Below, piece after piece: positions 12,033-20,009 of a DNA stretch of 35,754 bases. The stretch comes from Bacteroidota bacterium (lineage in GTDB: Bacteria; Bacteroidota; Rhodothermia; Rhodothermales; JABDKH01). The notes below the pieces were generated by a model. The model worked only from the letters and a program-made list of their open reading frames with translations. It did not search any database and had not been told where the DNA came from. The stretch lies in NCBI GenBank assembly GCA_020437385.1, contig JAGQWL010000169.1, positions 1 through 35,754 on the forward strand, written 5' to 3'. Position 1 is the stretch's first letter. Each line of letters opens with the position of its first letter. Position numbers and translations under genes: made by a program.

Positions 12033-12350
12033 CTATGCCTCTCCGCTCGGACCACCAAACTGAATCGGTTGCCCGGGGGGCGTCCTGTCGACGATTTCAC
12101 CGTGACTGCGCTCGTAACGTTCAATATTGTCCATCAACGCCGCCGCCAGCCGTCGCGCATGCTGCGGTGTCACGATTATCCGCGTCTTGACCCGCGCTTT
12201 GGGAACGCCGGGCATCACCCGGATGAAATCAAGGATGAACTCTTCGGGCGAGTGCGCAATCATCACGAGGTTCGAGTAGATGCCTTCCGCGACCTCCTCG
12301 GATAGCTCGATGTTCAGTTGAGCGGACTGCTGTTTCTTGTCTTCCGGCAT
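12033..12350 (-). CDS. DUF3467 family protein
   Basis: A 105-residue soluble protein that I recognise as DUF3467, a small family common in Bacteroidota. Typical features are the central SNLVMIAHSPEEFILDFIRV segment, then GVPKARVKTRIIVTPQHARRL and a helical ALMDNIERYERSHGEI. The function of the family is not known to me; no catalytic residues are evident. It lies 51 bp downstream of cystathionine beta-synthase on the same strand and may share its transcript. It converges with the LptF/G gene, whose stop is 19 bp away. Confidence 0.83.
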   Translation of the reverse strand: MPEDKKQQSAQLNIELSEEVAEGIYSNLVMIAHSPEEFILDFIRVMPGVPKARVKTRIIVTPQHARRLAAALMDNIERYERSHGEIVDRTPPGQPIQFGGPSGEA

Positions 12351-12401
12351 TGATGCAAGCGGGATTAGCGTTGAAAATCAGAGCGGCACGGCCAGTGTTT
12401 C

Positions 12402-13796
12402 TCAGGCTCGACCGGCTGCCTTGGCCAGCGCCAGAATGACGTCGCTCTTTGTGATAATGTCGAAACTGCCATTCTCCTTCTCGACCAGAACCGCACCGAG
12501 ACTGCTGCCAAGGTAGTCGGAAAGCTGGTTCAAGTCTACCTCGCGCGGAAGAATCGGCAGCGGGTCGTCCATCACGTCGCCAATGGGCTGCGGACCGCCA
12601 CTAGGGTTGTTGACGAGGTGGTTCAGCAGCCGACTTTCCGTAACCGTTCCGACGACCTCGTCGCCGTCAAGCACCGGAACCTGGGAGATGCCGTATTCGG
12701 CCATTGTCGCGACAACCTGCCCGATTGTCTGTTCACGTGAGACGAAAGCGACCTTCCGGTCCCCCGCTCTTCCCTTGAGGATTGAGGCAGCGGTGACGGC
12801 CGGCTGCGTCTCAAGAAAACCGTGACCGCGCATCCAGTTGTCGTTGTATGTCTTGGACAAATAGCGGAAACCGGAGTCGGGGAGCAGAATAACAACCACA
12901 GAGTCGCGCGAAAGGCGGTCGCGGTTGGCCTCCATCCATTGTGCCGCACCCGCGACGACCATCCCGCAGGACTGCCCGACAAACATCCCCTCCTCGCGGG
13001 CCAGTCGGCGCGTCATCTGCATCGCATCACGATCCGAAACACGGACGTAATCGTCGATCAGGGAGAAATCCATGTTGCCCGCGAGAATGTCTTCTCCGAC
13101 TCCCTCGATCAGGTACGGATAGATCTCACCGGCATCGAATTCCCCCGTGTGAAAGTATTTGTAGTAGACGGACCCGAAGGGATCGACGCCGATCACCGTG
13201 GTGTCCGGATTCTGCTCCTTCAGATACTTGCCCGTTCCGGATATTGTCCCACCGGTGCCCGCGCCCGCGATAAAGTGAGTAACTCTGCCATCCGTTTCAC
13301 TCCAGATCTCGGGACCCGTGCTTTCATAGTGTGCCGCGGTGTTTGACGGATTGTCGTACTGATTGAGGTGCACCGAATTAGGCGTCTCCCGCGCCAGCCG
13401 CGCGGCGACAGAATAGTAGGAACGCGGATCCTCCGGCGCGACGTGCGTCGGGCAGACGTGAACCTCGGCCCCGAGTGCACGAAGAACGTCGATCTTCTCC
13501 TGGCTCTGCTTGTCTGTTGTGGTGAAAATACACTTGTAGCCCAGCGCGATGGCAGCTATGGCCACGCCTGCCCCGGTATTGCCGCTGGTACACTCGATCA
13601 ACGTACCTCCGGGCCTGAGGCGCCCCTCTCGTTCCGCCGCCCGGATCATGCTGATTCCGATGCGATCCTTGACCGAACCTCCGGGATTGAAGAGCTCAAT
13701 CTTCGCAAGCACCGTACATTCGGTATCCGTGCAAACCTTATTGAGCCGCACCAGCGGAGTGTTGCCGATTGTTCCAAGTACGTTGTCGTGCCACAT
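12402..13796 (-). CDS. Cystathionine beta-synthase (PLP enzyme with C-terminal CBS domains)
   Basis: A 464-residue fold-type II PLP enzyme. It condenses serine (or an activated serine) with homocysteine, or acts in the related cysteine-synthesis reaction. The N-terminal catalytic domain shows GNTPLVRLNK, the PLP lysine K43 in NPGGSVKDRIG, the substrate loop CTSGNTG (about residues 69-75) and the phosphate loop GAGTGGTISGTG (about 177-188). Residues from about 335 to the end form a pair of CBS domains (ISQVPVLDGDEVVGTVTESR and the second repeat ending SDVILALAK), which in other enzymes bind adenosyl ligands. The CBS pair favours cystathionine beta-synthase over plain cysteine synthase. A likely -10 element lies just upstream (13822-13827). 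Confidence 0.9.
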   Translation of the reverse strand: MWHDNVLGTIGNTPLVRLNKVCTDTECTVLAKIELFNPGGSVKDRIGISMIRAAEREGRLRPGGTLIECTSGNTGAGVAIAAIALGYKCIFTTTDKQSQEKIDVLRALGAEVHVCPTHVAPEDPRSYYSVAARLARETPNSVHLNQYDNPSNTAAHYESTGPEIWSETDGRVTHFIAGAGTGGTISGTGKYLKEQNPDTTVIGVDPFGSVYYKYFHTGEFDAGEIYPYLIEGVGEDILAGNMDFSLIDDYVRVSDRDAMQMTRRLAREEGMFVGQSCGMVVAGAAQWMEANRDRLSRDSVVVILLPDSGFRYLSKTYNDNWMRGHGFLETQPAVTAASILKGRAGDRKVAFVSREQTIGQVVATMAEYGISQVPVLDGDEVVGTVTESRLLNHLVNNPSGGPQPIGDVMDDPLPILPREVDLNQLSDYLGSSLGAVLVEKENGSFDIITKSDVILALAKAAGRA

Positions 13797-13821
13797 TGGG
13801 AAGACAGTCCTGAATGACGAA

Positions 13822-13827
13822 AGTATA
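13822..13827 (-). promoter_or_regulatory. Candidate -10 element for the cystathionine beta-synthase gene
   Basis: Read on the minus strand the hexamer is TATACT, one change from the sigma-70 consensus, preceded by CAA. It would place transcription start about 18 nt before the ATG. No good -35 hexamer is found 16-18 bp upstream, so this is only a candidate. Confidence 0.3.
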
Positions 13828-13841
13828 TTGACGTAATTTCG

Positions 13842-13866
13842 GTCGTCTCGGGGTACCGGAGACGAC
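13842..13866. promoter_or_regulatory. 8-bp inverted repeat between two divergent genes
   Basis: GTCGTCTC (13842-13849) and GAGACGAC (13859-13866) form a perfect inverted repeat around a 9-nt centre that itself contains GGTACC. It lies in the gap between cystathionine beta-synthase (-) and the hybrid kinase (+), where an operator would sit. There is no T-run after it. Binding by a regulator is an inference. Confidence 0.35.
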
Positions 13867-13912
13867 GAAGAAAATCTCGTTCACCAAAATAGTGAATCGG
13901 CACCCATCAAGG

Positions 13913-15391
13913 ATGGCAGCTCCGCTACACCCACCTATTGTCCTCGAACAGGATATTCTCGTAGCAACATTCAACACGGATGGTGAGCCCGCGTTTCGCA
14001 ATGACGCGTGGACGACCATTCTGGGCGACGGAGACCGACCGTGGCAGCGGCTATCGGACCAGGAGCAGGGACTTGCCGCCACGTTCATGAGTGAGGCGTC
14101 ACGTGGCTCGCTCGTCACGAACGAACTATTCATGATCCGACTCCCGAATTGGGATCAGCCGCTCCCCGTCCTGTTCAACTTCATTCCGATCTTCCTCACC
14201 GAAGAAGAAAGGCGAAAGAAATCCAGCGGTGTGACGATCACCGGGGAGGTTCTGACCGAGCCAACCACCTGGATGAGCTCTCAGACACAGCGCCACCGCC
14301 TTGAGACTCTGGGGCGGATGACAATGGGTATCGCGCACGACTTCAATAACCTTCTCAGCGGGATTCTGGGGCACATCGAACTTCTGAAGCGCACGTCGGC
14401 CGCCGCAAACACCGATGCGATTGAACACGTGTCGACAATAGAAAGAGCCGGATTGGATGGTGCGGCACTGGTTAGGAAAATACAACAGTACATCCGCCAC
14501 GAAAAGCAGACAGCATTCGAACCTGTTGATCTGAACGAGGTCATTGAGGATTCCGTAATGCTCACGCGGCCTTATTGGTACAACGAGCCACGCCGACAGG
14601 GAATTGCGATTGAGGCGCTTCTCGAGTTGGAGCAAATCCCGATGATTCTCGGGGCGGCGTCTGAACTGCGCGACGTTTTTGTGAACCTGATCCTGAATGC
14701 CGTCCAGGCGATGCCGCGTGGCGGCGAAATAACAATCCGTTCCTCTTGCCTGAATCCTGAACGGATCACCGTAGACGTACGCGATACGGGAACCGGGATG
14801 ACCGACCGTGTACGCGCACGCATCTTCGAACCCCTTTTCACAACAAAGGGACGTGCGGGAACGGGGATGGGTCTGGCCGTGTGTTACGGCACTGTTCAGG
14901 AGCACAATGGTGACATCGACGTTTCGACCGACCTTGGCTTTGGTACCACGTTTCGTCTGTCGTTTCCCGTAGCTGGTGACGCTCGACCGGACCTCGCAGA
15001 CGATATCGTCGAACGCAGGAATGCAACGGCCCGAATACTCGTTGTCGACGACGAACCGATGGTACGATCCGTACTCGTCAGGCTTCTGGAGCTTTCCGGG
15101 CATGAGGTCCTGTCTGCCGCTTCCGGATCTGAGGCGCTCTCCAAGGTGATGAACAACTCCTTCGACATCGTGTTCACTGATCAGGGTATGCCGGAGATGA
15201 ATGGCCGGCAACTGGCAGCGGAGATCCGGAACTTGAAACCAGCCCTGCCGATCGTTCTCCTGACCGGAGATACGGAAGCAGGGAGCCCAGACGAAACCAT
15301 CGATCTTGTGCTGAGCAAGCCGTTCAAGCGCGACGATCTGGAGTCGTCGATACAGCAATTGCTTCACTTGACCGACGACGCGGCGAGTTGA
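13913..15391 (+). CDS. Soluble hybrid histidine kinase with C-terminal receiver domain
   Basis: A signalling kinase of about 492 residues with no transmembrane segment. Domain order: an N-terminal sensor of PAS-like appearance (about 1-110; LEQDILVATFNTDGEPAF), a HisKA domain with the phospho-acceptor H142 in GIAHDFNNLLSGILGH, a HATPase domain (N-box NLILNAVQAMP, G1 DVRDTGTGM, G2 GTGMGLAV) and a receiver domain (ILVVDDEP acidic pair, phospho-aspartate in VFTDQGMPEMNG, Thr in LLTGD, Lys in LSKPF). No DNA-binding output or separate response regulator is adjacent. I chose the ATG at 13913; a GTG at 13892 is in frame and possible. Lon follows 159 bp downstream. The class is certain; the signal and target are unknown. 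Confidence 0.9.
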   Translation: MAAPLHPPIVLEQDILVATFNTDGEPAFRNDAWTTILGDGDRPWQRLSDQEQGLAATFMSEASRGSLVTNELFMIRLPNWDQPLPVLFNFIPIFLTEEERRKKSSGVTITGEVLTEPTTWMSSQTQRHRLETLGRMTMGIAHDFNNLLSGILGHIELLKRTSAAANTDAIEHVSTIERAGLDGAALVRKIQQYIRHEKQTAFEPVDLNEVIEDSVMLTRPYWYNEPRRQGIAIEALLELEQIPMILGAASELRDVFVNLILNAVQAMPRGGEITIRSSCLNPERITVDVRDTGTGMTDRVRARIFEPLFTTKGRAGTGMGLAVCYGTVQEHNGDIDVSTDLGFGTTFRLSFPVAGDARPDLADDIVERRNATARILVVDDEPMVRSVLVRLLELSGHEVLSAASGSEALSKVMNNSFDIVFTDQGMPEMNGRQLAAEIRNLKPALPIVLLTGDTEAGSPDETIDLVLSKPFKRDDLESSIQQLLHLTDDAAS

Positions 15392-15458
15392 CCCGCCACA
15401 TTGGCAGACTCTCCGATTGGCCTGGTTTTTGACAAACCATCATCGCCATATTGGGGTC

Positions 15459-15474
15459 TGCAGTGTACACTGCA
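15459..15474. promoter_or_regulatory. Perfect 16-bp palindrome upstream of lon
   Basis: TGCAGTGTACACTGCA at 15459-15474 is an exact palindrome of 16 bp in the gap between the hybrid kinase stop and the lon ATG, 76 bp before the start codon. It has the size and symmetry of a dimeric regulator's operator. It does not match the CIRCE (HrcA) element. A TTGACA hexamer lies at 15429-15434, but no matching -10 element is at the right distance. Confidence 0.5.
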
Positions 15475-15550
15475 TGGCATCTTTGCCGACACTTCCGGAT
15501 CTGGCGAACTCGATAATGATCGAATAGATGGTCGCGAGGGCGACTTCGAA

Positions 15551-18046
15551 ATGACGAATAACGACTGGCTGATGGTTGCCGAAGACGAAGGGACGGAACA
15601 GAGCATTCCCCTTCCGACGCCGGATGAAGAAAAGGAGATGAGCACTTCGAGCGTGCCCGATGTCCTGCCGATCCTTGCGTTGCGGAATACGGTTCTGTTT
15701 CCGGGCGTCGTGCTTCCGATTACCGTTGGCCGGGACACGTCGCTCAAGCTTGTCAAGGACGCGTTCTCAAACGATCGTCTTATCGGCGTCATTGCTCAGC
15801 GCAACAGCGACGTCGAAAATCCGAATCCGGATGACCTCTACGAGATCGGAACGGTCGCCACGATTCTCAAGCTCATCAAGATGCCCGATGGCTCGAAGTC
15901 CATCGTCATCCAGGGTAAGCGGAGACTGCACACGAAAGAGTATGTGCAGAGCGACCCCTATTTCAAGGCTCGTGTCGAGGCGCTGGACGAACACGTAGGC
16001 GAAAACGACATTGAACTCAAGGCTCGAATTCGGTCGATCAAGGAGCTCGCGATTCAAATCGTCAATATGTCGCCGAACCTCCCAAGCGAGGCCGCCTTTG
16101 CGATCCAGAATATCGAGTCGCCCACGTTCCTCATTCACTTCATCGCAAGCAATCTGCAGATCGAGGTTGAAGACAAGCAGGCGCTGCTCGAAACCACTCC
16201 GCTCGTGGAGCGGGCGGACATGGTCATGGATCACCTGAACCGTGAGATTCAGGTACTTCAGCTCTCTGAGGAAATCCGGTCTCGAGTAAAGACAGACGTC
16301 GACCGGCAGCAGCGAGAGTATCTCCTGCGCCAGCAGATGAAGGCGATTCAGGACGAGCTCGGCGAGTCAGACGGCGTCCTGGGCGAGGTTAACGAACTTC
16401 TCGAACGTGCCGACGAAAAGAACCTGCCGGAGTATGTCCAGGAAACCGTCGAAAAGGAGATCGAGAAACTCGGTCGAAGCAATCCCGCATCGCCGGATTA
16501 CGCTGTCACGCGGAACTACGTCGACTGGATTCTCGACTTGCCTTGGTCGGAATACTCGGAAGATCATCTGGACCTCGATCGAGCCGAGGAAATTCTGAAC
16601 GAGGATCACTTCGGTCTCGAGAAGGTCAAGAAGCGAATCGTCGAATACCTGGCGGTGCTAAAGCTCAAGGGAGACATGAAGGCGCCGATTTTGTGCTTCT
16701 ACGGACCGCCCGGCGTCGGAAAGACGAGCCTGGGCAAGAGTATAGCCAGAGCGTTGGATCGGCAGTTCGTTCGGATGAGCCTGGGTGGCGTTCGAGACGA
16801 GGCTGAAATCCGCGGTCACCGACGGACCTACGTTGGTGCACTGCCCGGTCGGATCCTTCAGGCGATGAAGAAGGCTGGTACCGCAAACCCGGTACTGATG
16901 CTGGACGAGATCGACAAGCTCGGTGCAGATTTCCGCGGCGACCCTTCTTCTGCCCTGCTGGAAGTTCTTGATCCAGAACAAAACTCGGCATTCAACGACC
17001 ACTATCTGGAACTGGACTATGATCTGTCCAAGGTTCTTTTCATAGCGACAGCAAATTATCTCGAGCAGATTCCGGCCCCACTGCGTGATCGCATGGAGAT
17101 CATCCAGATTACCGGCTACACACAGCAAGAGAAACTTGCCATTGCAAAGCAATACCTGGTTCCGCGACAGACCAAGGAAAACGGGCTTGCCGCTCGCCAG
17201 ATTACGTTCAAGGACGAAGCCCTTAACCTGATTATTGAAGGCTACACCCGTGAGTCGGGTGTGCGTCAATTGGAGCGAGAAATTGGTGGAGTTGCCCGCG
17301 GCATCGCGCGCAAAGTGGCATCCGGTGAAATCAAGTCGGCAACGGTGAAAGAGGCGGACATCGATGACTTTCTCGGAGCACGAAAGTTCGTACCGGATGT
17401 TGCCCAGCGAACGAAGGTCCCGGGAGTTGCAACCGGACTGGCCTGGACGCCCGTGGGTGGCGACATCCTCTTCATCGAGGCTTCCGTTTCGCGCGGTTCG
17501 GGTCGATTAATCCTGACTGGACAACTCGGCGACGTGATGAAGGAATCCACGCAAGCAGCCCTGTCATGGGTGAAAGCAAACGCCGAGACCTACGGGATTC
17601 CATTGGAGGCCTTCCGATACTGGGATGTCCACGTCCACGTGCCTGCCGGCGCCGTACCCAAAGACGGGCCTTCCGCCGGAACAGCAATGACGTCGGCCCT
17701 TGTTTCGATCTACTCTCAGCGATGCGTCAAACCGACCGTCGCTATGACAGGCGAGATCACGCTGCGCGGTCTGGTGCTTCCTGTCGGTGGAATCAAGGAG
17801 AAAGTCCTCGCCGCCAAGCGGGCGGGAATCAAGCGCGTATTCCTTCCAAAGAACAACAAGAAGGACATTCTTGAAATAGCACCGGAGGCACTCAAAGGTC
17901 TGTCGATCAAATACGTGTCGACGATCGACGAACTGCTGGAAGGCGTCCTCGTAACGCGTCCGACCAGACAGCCCTCGTCGTTCTTCGCAGTTGATGAACG
18001 AGACCGTCGTGCGGTAGACGCACCTGCAACGGTTACAGTCAACTAG
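15551..18046 (+). CDS. lon: ATP-dependent Lon protease
   Basis: Lon degrades misfolded and regulatory proteins in the cytoplasm. The 831-residue protein has the three expected parts: a LAN substrate-binding domain from about residue 38 ([18 protein letters not shown]), an AAA+ domain with Walker A GPPGVGKT at 385-392, Walker [11 protein letters not shown] and the adjacent sensor region, and a C-terminal serine protease domain with catalytic S708 in [10 protein letters not shown] and K751 in [10 protein letters not shown]. The 43-residue Ser-Lys spacing equals that of E. coli Lon. I chose the ATG at 15551 because GAGGG lies 10 nt upstream; an open extension to a TTG at 15401 is not Lon-like. 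The acidic N-terminal 35 residues are common in this phylum. A 16-bp palindrome lies in the upstream region. Confidence 0.96.
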   Translation: MTNNDWLMVAEDEGTEQSIPLPTPDEEKEMSTSSVPDVLPILALRNTVLFPGVVLPITVGRDTSLKLVKDAFSNDRLIGVIAQRNSDVENPNPDDLYEIGTVATILKLIKMPDGSKSIVIQGKRRLHTKEYVQSDPYFKARVEALDEHVGENDIELKARIRSIKELAIQIVNMSPNLPSEAAFAIQNIESPTFLIHFIASNLQIEVEDKQALLETTPLVERADMVMDHLNREIQVLQLSEEIRSRVKTDVDRQQREYLLRQQMKAIQDELGESDGVLGEVNELLERADEKNLPEYVQETVEKEIEKLGRSNPASPDYAVTRNYVDWILDLPWSEYSEDHLDLDRAEEILNEDHFGLEKVKKRIVEYLAVLKLKGDMKAPILCFYGPPGVGKTSLGKSIARALDRQFVRMSLGGVRDEAEIRGHRRTYVGALPGRILQAMKKAGTANPVLMLDEIDKLGADFRGDPSSALLEVLDPEQNSAFNDHYLELDYDLSKVLFIATANYLEQIPAPLRDRMEIIQITGYTQQEKLAIAKQYLVPRQTKENGLAARQITFKDEALNLIIEGYTRESGVRQLEREIGGVARGIARKVASGEIKSATVKEADIDDFLGARKFVPDVAQRTKVPGVATGLAWTPVGGDILFIEASVSRGSGRLILTGQLGDVMKESTQAALSWVKANAETYGIPLEAFRYWDVHVHVPAGAVPKDGPSAGTAMTSALVSIYSQRCVKPTVAMTGEITLRGLVLPVGGIKEKVLAAKRAGIKRVFLPKNNKKDILEIAPEALKGLSIKYVSTIDELLEGVLVTRPTRQPSSFFAVDERDRRAVDAPATVTVN

Positions 18047-18066
18047 CAGCAGGCAACAGCCCCGCG

Positions 18067-18342
18067 CTATTCTTGGCTGGCGCCGGAGTCTGGCTTTCGG
18101 CCCTTTGGTCGCTGCTTCTCGTCGATGATCTTGGCATCCTCAACGTTCGGATCCATGCCATCCTTGAAGGCCTTTTCAGCGTCGACAACAATGTCAGCTA
18201 CCGTGTTGAGAAACAGGTCTACTCCTGAGCCGATGGCGCGAGCAGCCAGGGCGCCAAAGCCAACGACTCGGCCGAGAATTGTCGGATCCTCGAGTCTGAC
18301 TTTCGGCCTGTTGTCTCCTGAGCCATCGCGGGCTTCACTCAT
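18067..18342 (-). CDS. Small protein of unknown function, second gene of a two-gene unit
   Basis: A 91-residue protein with no family I recognise. The N-terminal 20 residues are charged. A central amphipathic to hydrophobic stretch (about residues 25-55, VVGFGALAARAIGSGVDLFLNTV then ADIVVDAEKAF) is followed by a basic and acidic tail. The start codon overlaps the stop of the preceding gene by 8 nt, so the two are almost certainly co-translated. The middle resembles the corresponding part of that partner (pattern G-x-x-x-x-F-x-x-x-V-x-D-x-V), suggesting the two are distant paralogues or bind each other. The long alanine-rich helix recalls phasin-like surface-coating proteins, but this is only a suggestion. 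Confidence 0.65.
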   Translation of the reverse strand: MSEARDGSGDNRPKVRLEDPTILGRVVGFGALAARAIGSGVDLFLNTVADIVVDAEKAFKDGMDPNVEDAKIIDEKQRPKGRKPDSGASQE

Positions 18343-18703
18343 CCGTATTGTCCTGGGTCGGGGAGCTGGTGGCCGATGATGTCCGGGACGACTTTTTCGC
18401 GGCCGACTTCCGTGCAGATGCTTTCTTCGTCGAAGCCTTCTTCGTCGATGACTTCTTCGCAGCGGACTGCCGTTTCACTGTCTTGTCGGCCGACGTTTCG
18501 TCATCATCCGAATCCCCATCGGCGTACGTTCGATTCGTGAGGTCATCGACAGCATCCGAAACAGCGGTCGTAAATTGCTCCATCCCGCCCAGAACTGTCT
18601 TGAAGACAGCGTCAATCAGAAAAACTGCCTTGTCTTCGAGATCGAGCGCTTCGAATGCGTCTTTGGCCCTGTTGTAACTCGTGTTTTTCTCTTTCGTTGC
18701 CAT
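18335..18703 (-). CDS. Small helical protein with a histone-H1-like Lys/Ala/Ser tail
   Basis: A 122-residue protein, unrecognised as a whole. The first 60 or so residues form an acidic, hydrophobic helix region (AFEALDLEDKAVFLIDAVF, then GGMEQFTTAVSDAVDDL). An acidic linker follows (GDSDDDETSADK), then a basic tail of KKSS, KKAS, RKSA and KKSS units (about residues 78-110) like the tails of histone H1, AlgP or the phasin PhaF. I chose the ATG at 18703 because GGAG lies about 9 nt upstream on the transcript; the frame is open further but without a better start. It overlaps the next small gene by 8 nt. It may be a nucleoid- or granule-associated protein; this is an inference from the tail and helices. 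Confidence 0.65.
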   Translation of the reverse strand: MATKEKNTSYNRAKDAFEALDLEDKAVFLIDAVFKTVLGGMEQFTTAVSDAVDDLTNRTYADGDSDDDETSADKTVKRQSAAKKSSTKKASTKKASARKSAAKKSSRTSSATSSPTQDNTDE

Positions 18704-18975
18704 TGCGGAGACTCCGATTGACTGCTTTCGTTTGAGGCGTTCGCTGTTATCTATCGAGATGAAGCTGCATGGCGAGGTTTCAGAATCGACCCGCAAAGGG
18801 TCAAAACAGAACCGACCAGCAGGATCTCGGTTTATTACTTACGTAGTAGACGTGGCCGCTTGCGAATGTGTTTCACTGCCCGAAGCCACGGGGATGTAGC
18901 GGACCTGGCGCCGTTTACACCGTTCATACCAGAAAAAGAAAATCAACGCGAAAGACGGAACGAAAGTGGCAAGAA

Positions 18976-19980
18976 ATGGCTGTGGATGAAACCCGGGAAT
19001 CGACGGATAATGATGCCGGGCTCGAAACAGGGGTTGTGATTCGCTCGCCCGGAAGCTGGTACGAAGTACAAGTGGGGAGTGACGTTTATCGAGCACAGAT
19101 TCGCGGGAAGTTCCGTCTGGAAGAACGACTCGCTACCAACCCGATTGCAGTCGGCGACCGCGTAACGATCCGGCCCGAAACAAATCCTTCGGAATCTGCG
19201 CCGCACGGATCCGCACTCATCGTGGAGATTCACGAGCGGACAAACAAGCTTACGAGACGAGCGGCCGGTCGCCGCCCCGGCCTTGAACACGTTATTGTCG
19301 CGAATGTGGATTTCGCGTGGGCCGTTCAATCGATCTTGCTTCCAAAACTGAATCCGGGCTTCATCGACCGTTTCATCGTAATGGCCGAGTACCACGGAAT
19401 TCCCGCCGGACTGATCTTCAACAAGGCTGACCTCCTGACGGATCCCATTCGCGAAGCGGTTGAAAGCTATCGTGAACTGTACCAAGGGCTCGGATATCCG
19501 GTACTAATGACCAGCACGAAAACGGGCGAAGGCATTGGGGATTTGCAGAGCCAACTCACGCGCAAGACCACGGTTCTGACCGGCCCAAGCGGTGTCGGAA
19601 AATCCTCTCTGATCAATGCCGCCCGCCCGGATCTTCAAGTCCGCACGGCTGAAGTCAGTTCGCGCACGCGAAAAGGACGGCATATCACCTCGAACGCAAC
19701 CTTGTATCCCCTTGACGCCGGTGGTTTTCTTATCGACACTCCTGGACTTAGGGAGTTTGGGATTGTCGACATCACCCCCGAAGAGCTGGCCCATTACTTT
19801 GTCGAATTCAGGCCATTCCTCGGCGAGTGCCGCTTCCCGAACTGTACGCACGACCACGAGCCAGACTGCGCCGTCATCCGCGCTGTCGAGCAAGGAGGTC
19901 CGATTGACGAAGAAAGGTGGCTGAGCTACCTGAACATTCTTGCGTCCGTACGGCACGGCGACGGAGATGTTGGGCGCTGA
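18976..19980 (+). CDS. rsgA: Ribosome small-subunit-dependent GTPase A
   Basis: RsgA is a circularly permuted GTPase that checks late assembly of the 30S ribosomal subunit. The 334-residue protein shows the permuted order: an N-terminal OB-fold (about residues 17-90), G4 NKAD (149-152), G5 around TSTKTGEG (179-186), G1/P-loop GPSGVGKSS (203-211), a switch region with SRTRKGRHIT, G3 DTPG (254-257), and a C-terminal zinc site with C285, C290, H292 and C298. The ATG at 18976 gives the usual length; upstream in-frame sequence to 18868 is low in homology and rich in Lys/Arg/Thr. It converges with topA. It is divergent from the small two-gene unit, with 272 bp between them in which I see no gene. 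Confidence 0.95.
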   Translation: MAVDETRESTDNDAGLETGVVIRSPGSWYEVQVGSDVYRAQIRGKFRLEERLATNPIAVGDRVTIRPETNPSESAPHGSALIVEIHERTNKLTRRAAGRRPGLEHVIVANVDFAWAVQSILLPKLNPGFIDRFIVMAEYHGIPAGLIFNKADLLTDPIREAVESYRELYQGLGYPVLMTSTKTGEGIGDLQSQLTRKTTVLTGPSGVGKSSLINAARPDLQVRTAEVSSRTRKGRHITSNATLYPLDAGGFLIDTPGLREFGIVDITPEELAHYFVEFRPFLGECRFPNCTHDHEPDCAVIRAVEQGGPIDEERWLSYLNILASVRHGDGDVGR

Positions 19981-20009
19981 CACTCTGACGTAAGCGACAA
20001 GCTGCCGGA

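Noticed and set aside
15429..15452. TTGACA -35 element upstream of lon
   Set aside because: The hexamer is perfect, but no acceptable -10 hexamer lies 16-18 bp downstream; the nearest AT-rich word (CATATT) is only 12 bp away.
18348..18677. Plus-strand open frame opposite the small H1-tailed gene
   Set aside because: Its Phe/Ala/Asp-rich product is the antisense image of Lys/Ala/Ser codons, not a real membrane protein.
18788..18802. GACCC-5-GGGTC hairpin between the small gene pair and rsgA
   Set aside because: The stem is only 5 bp, has no T-run on the useful side and no clear relation to a promoter.
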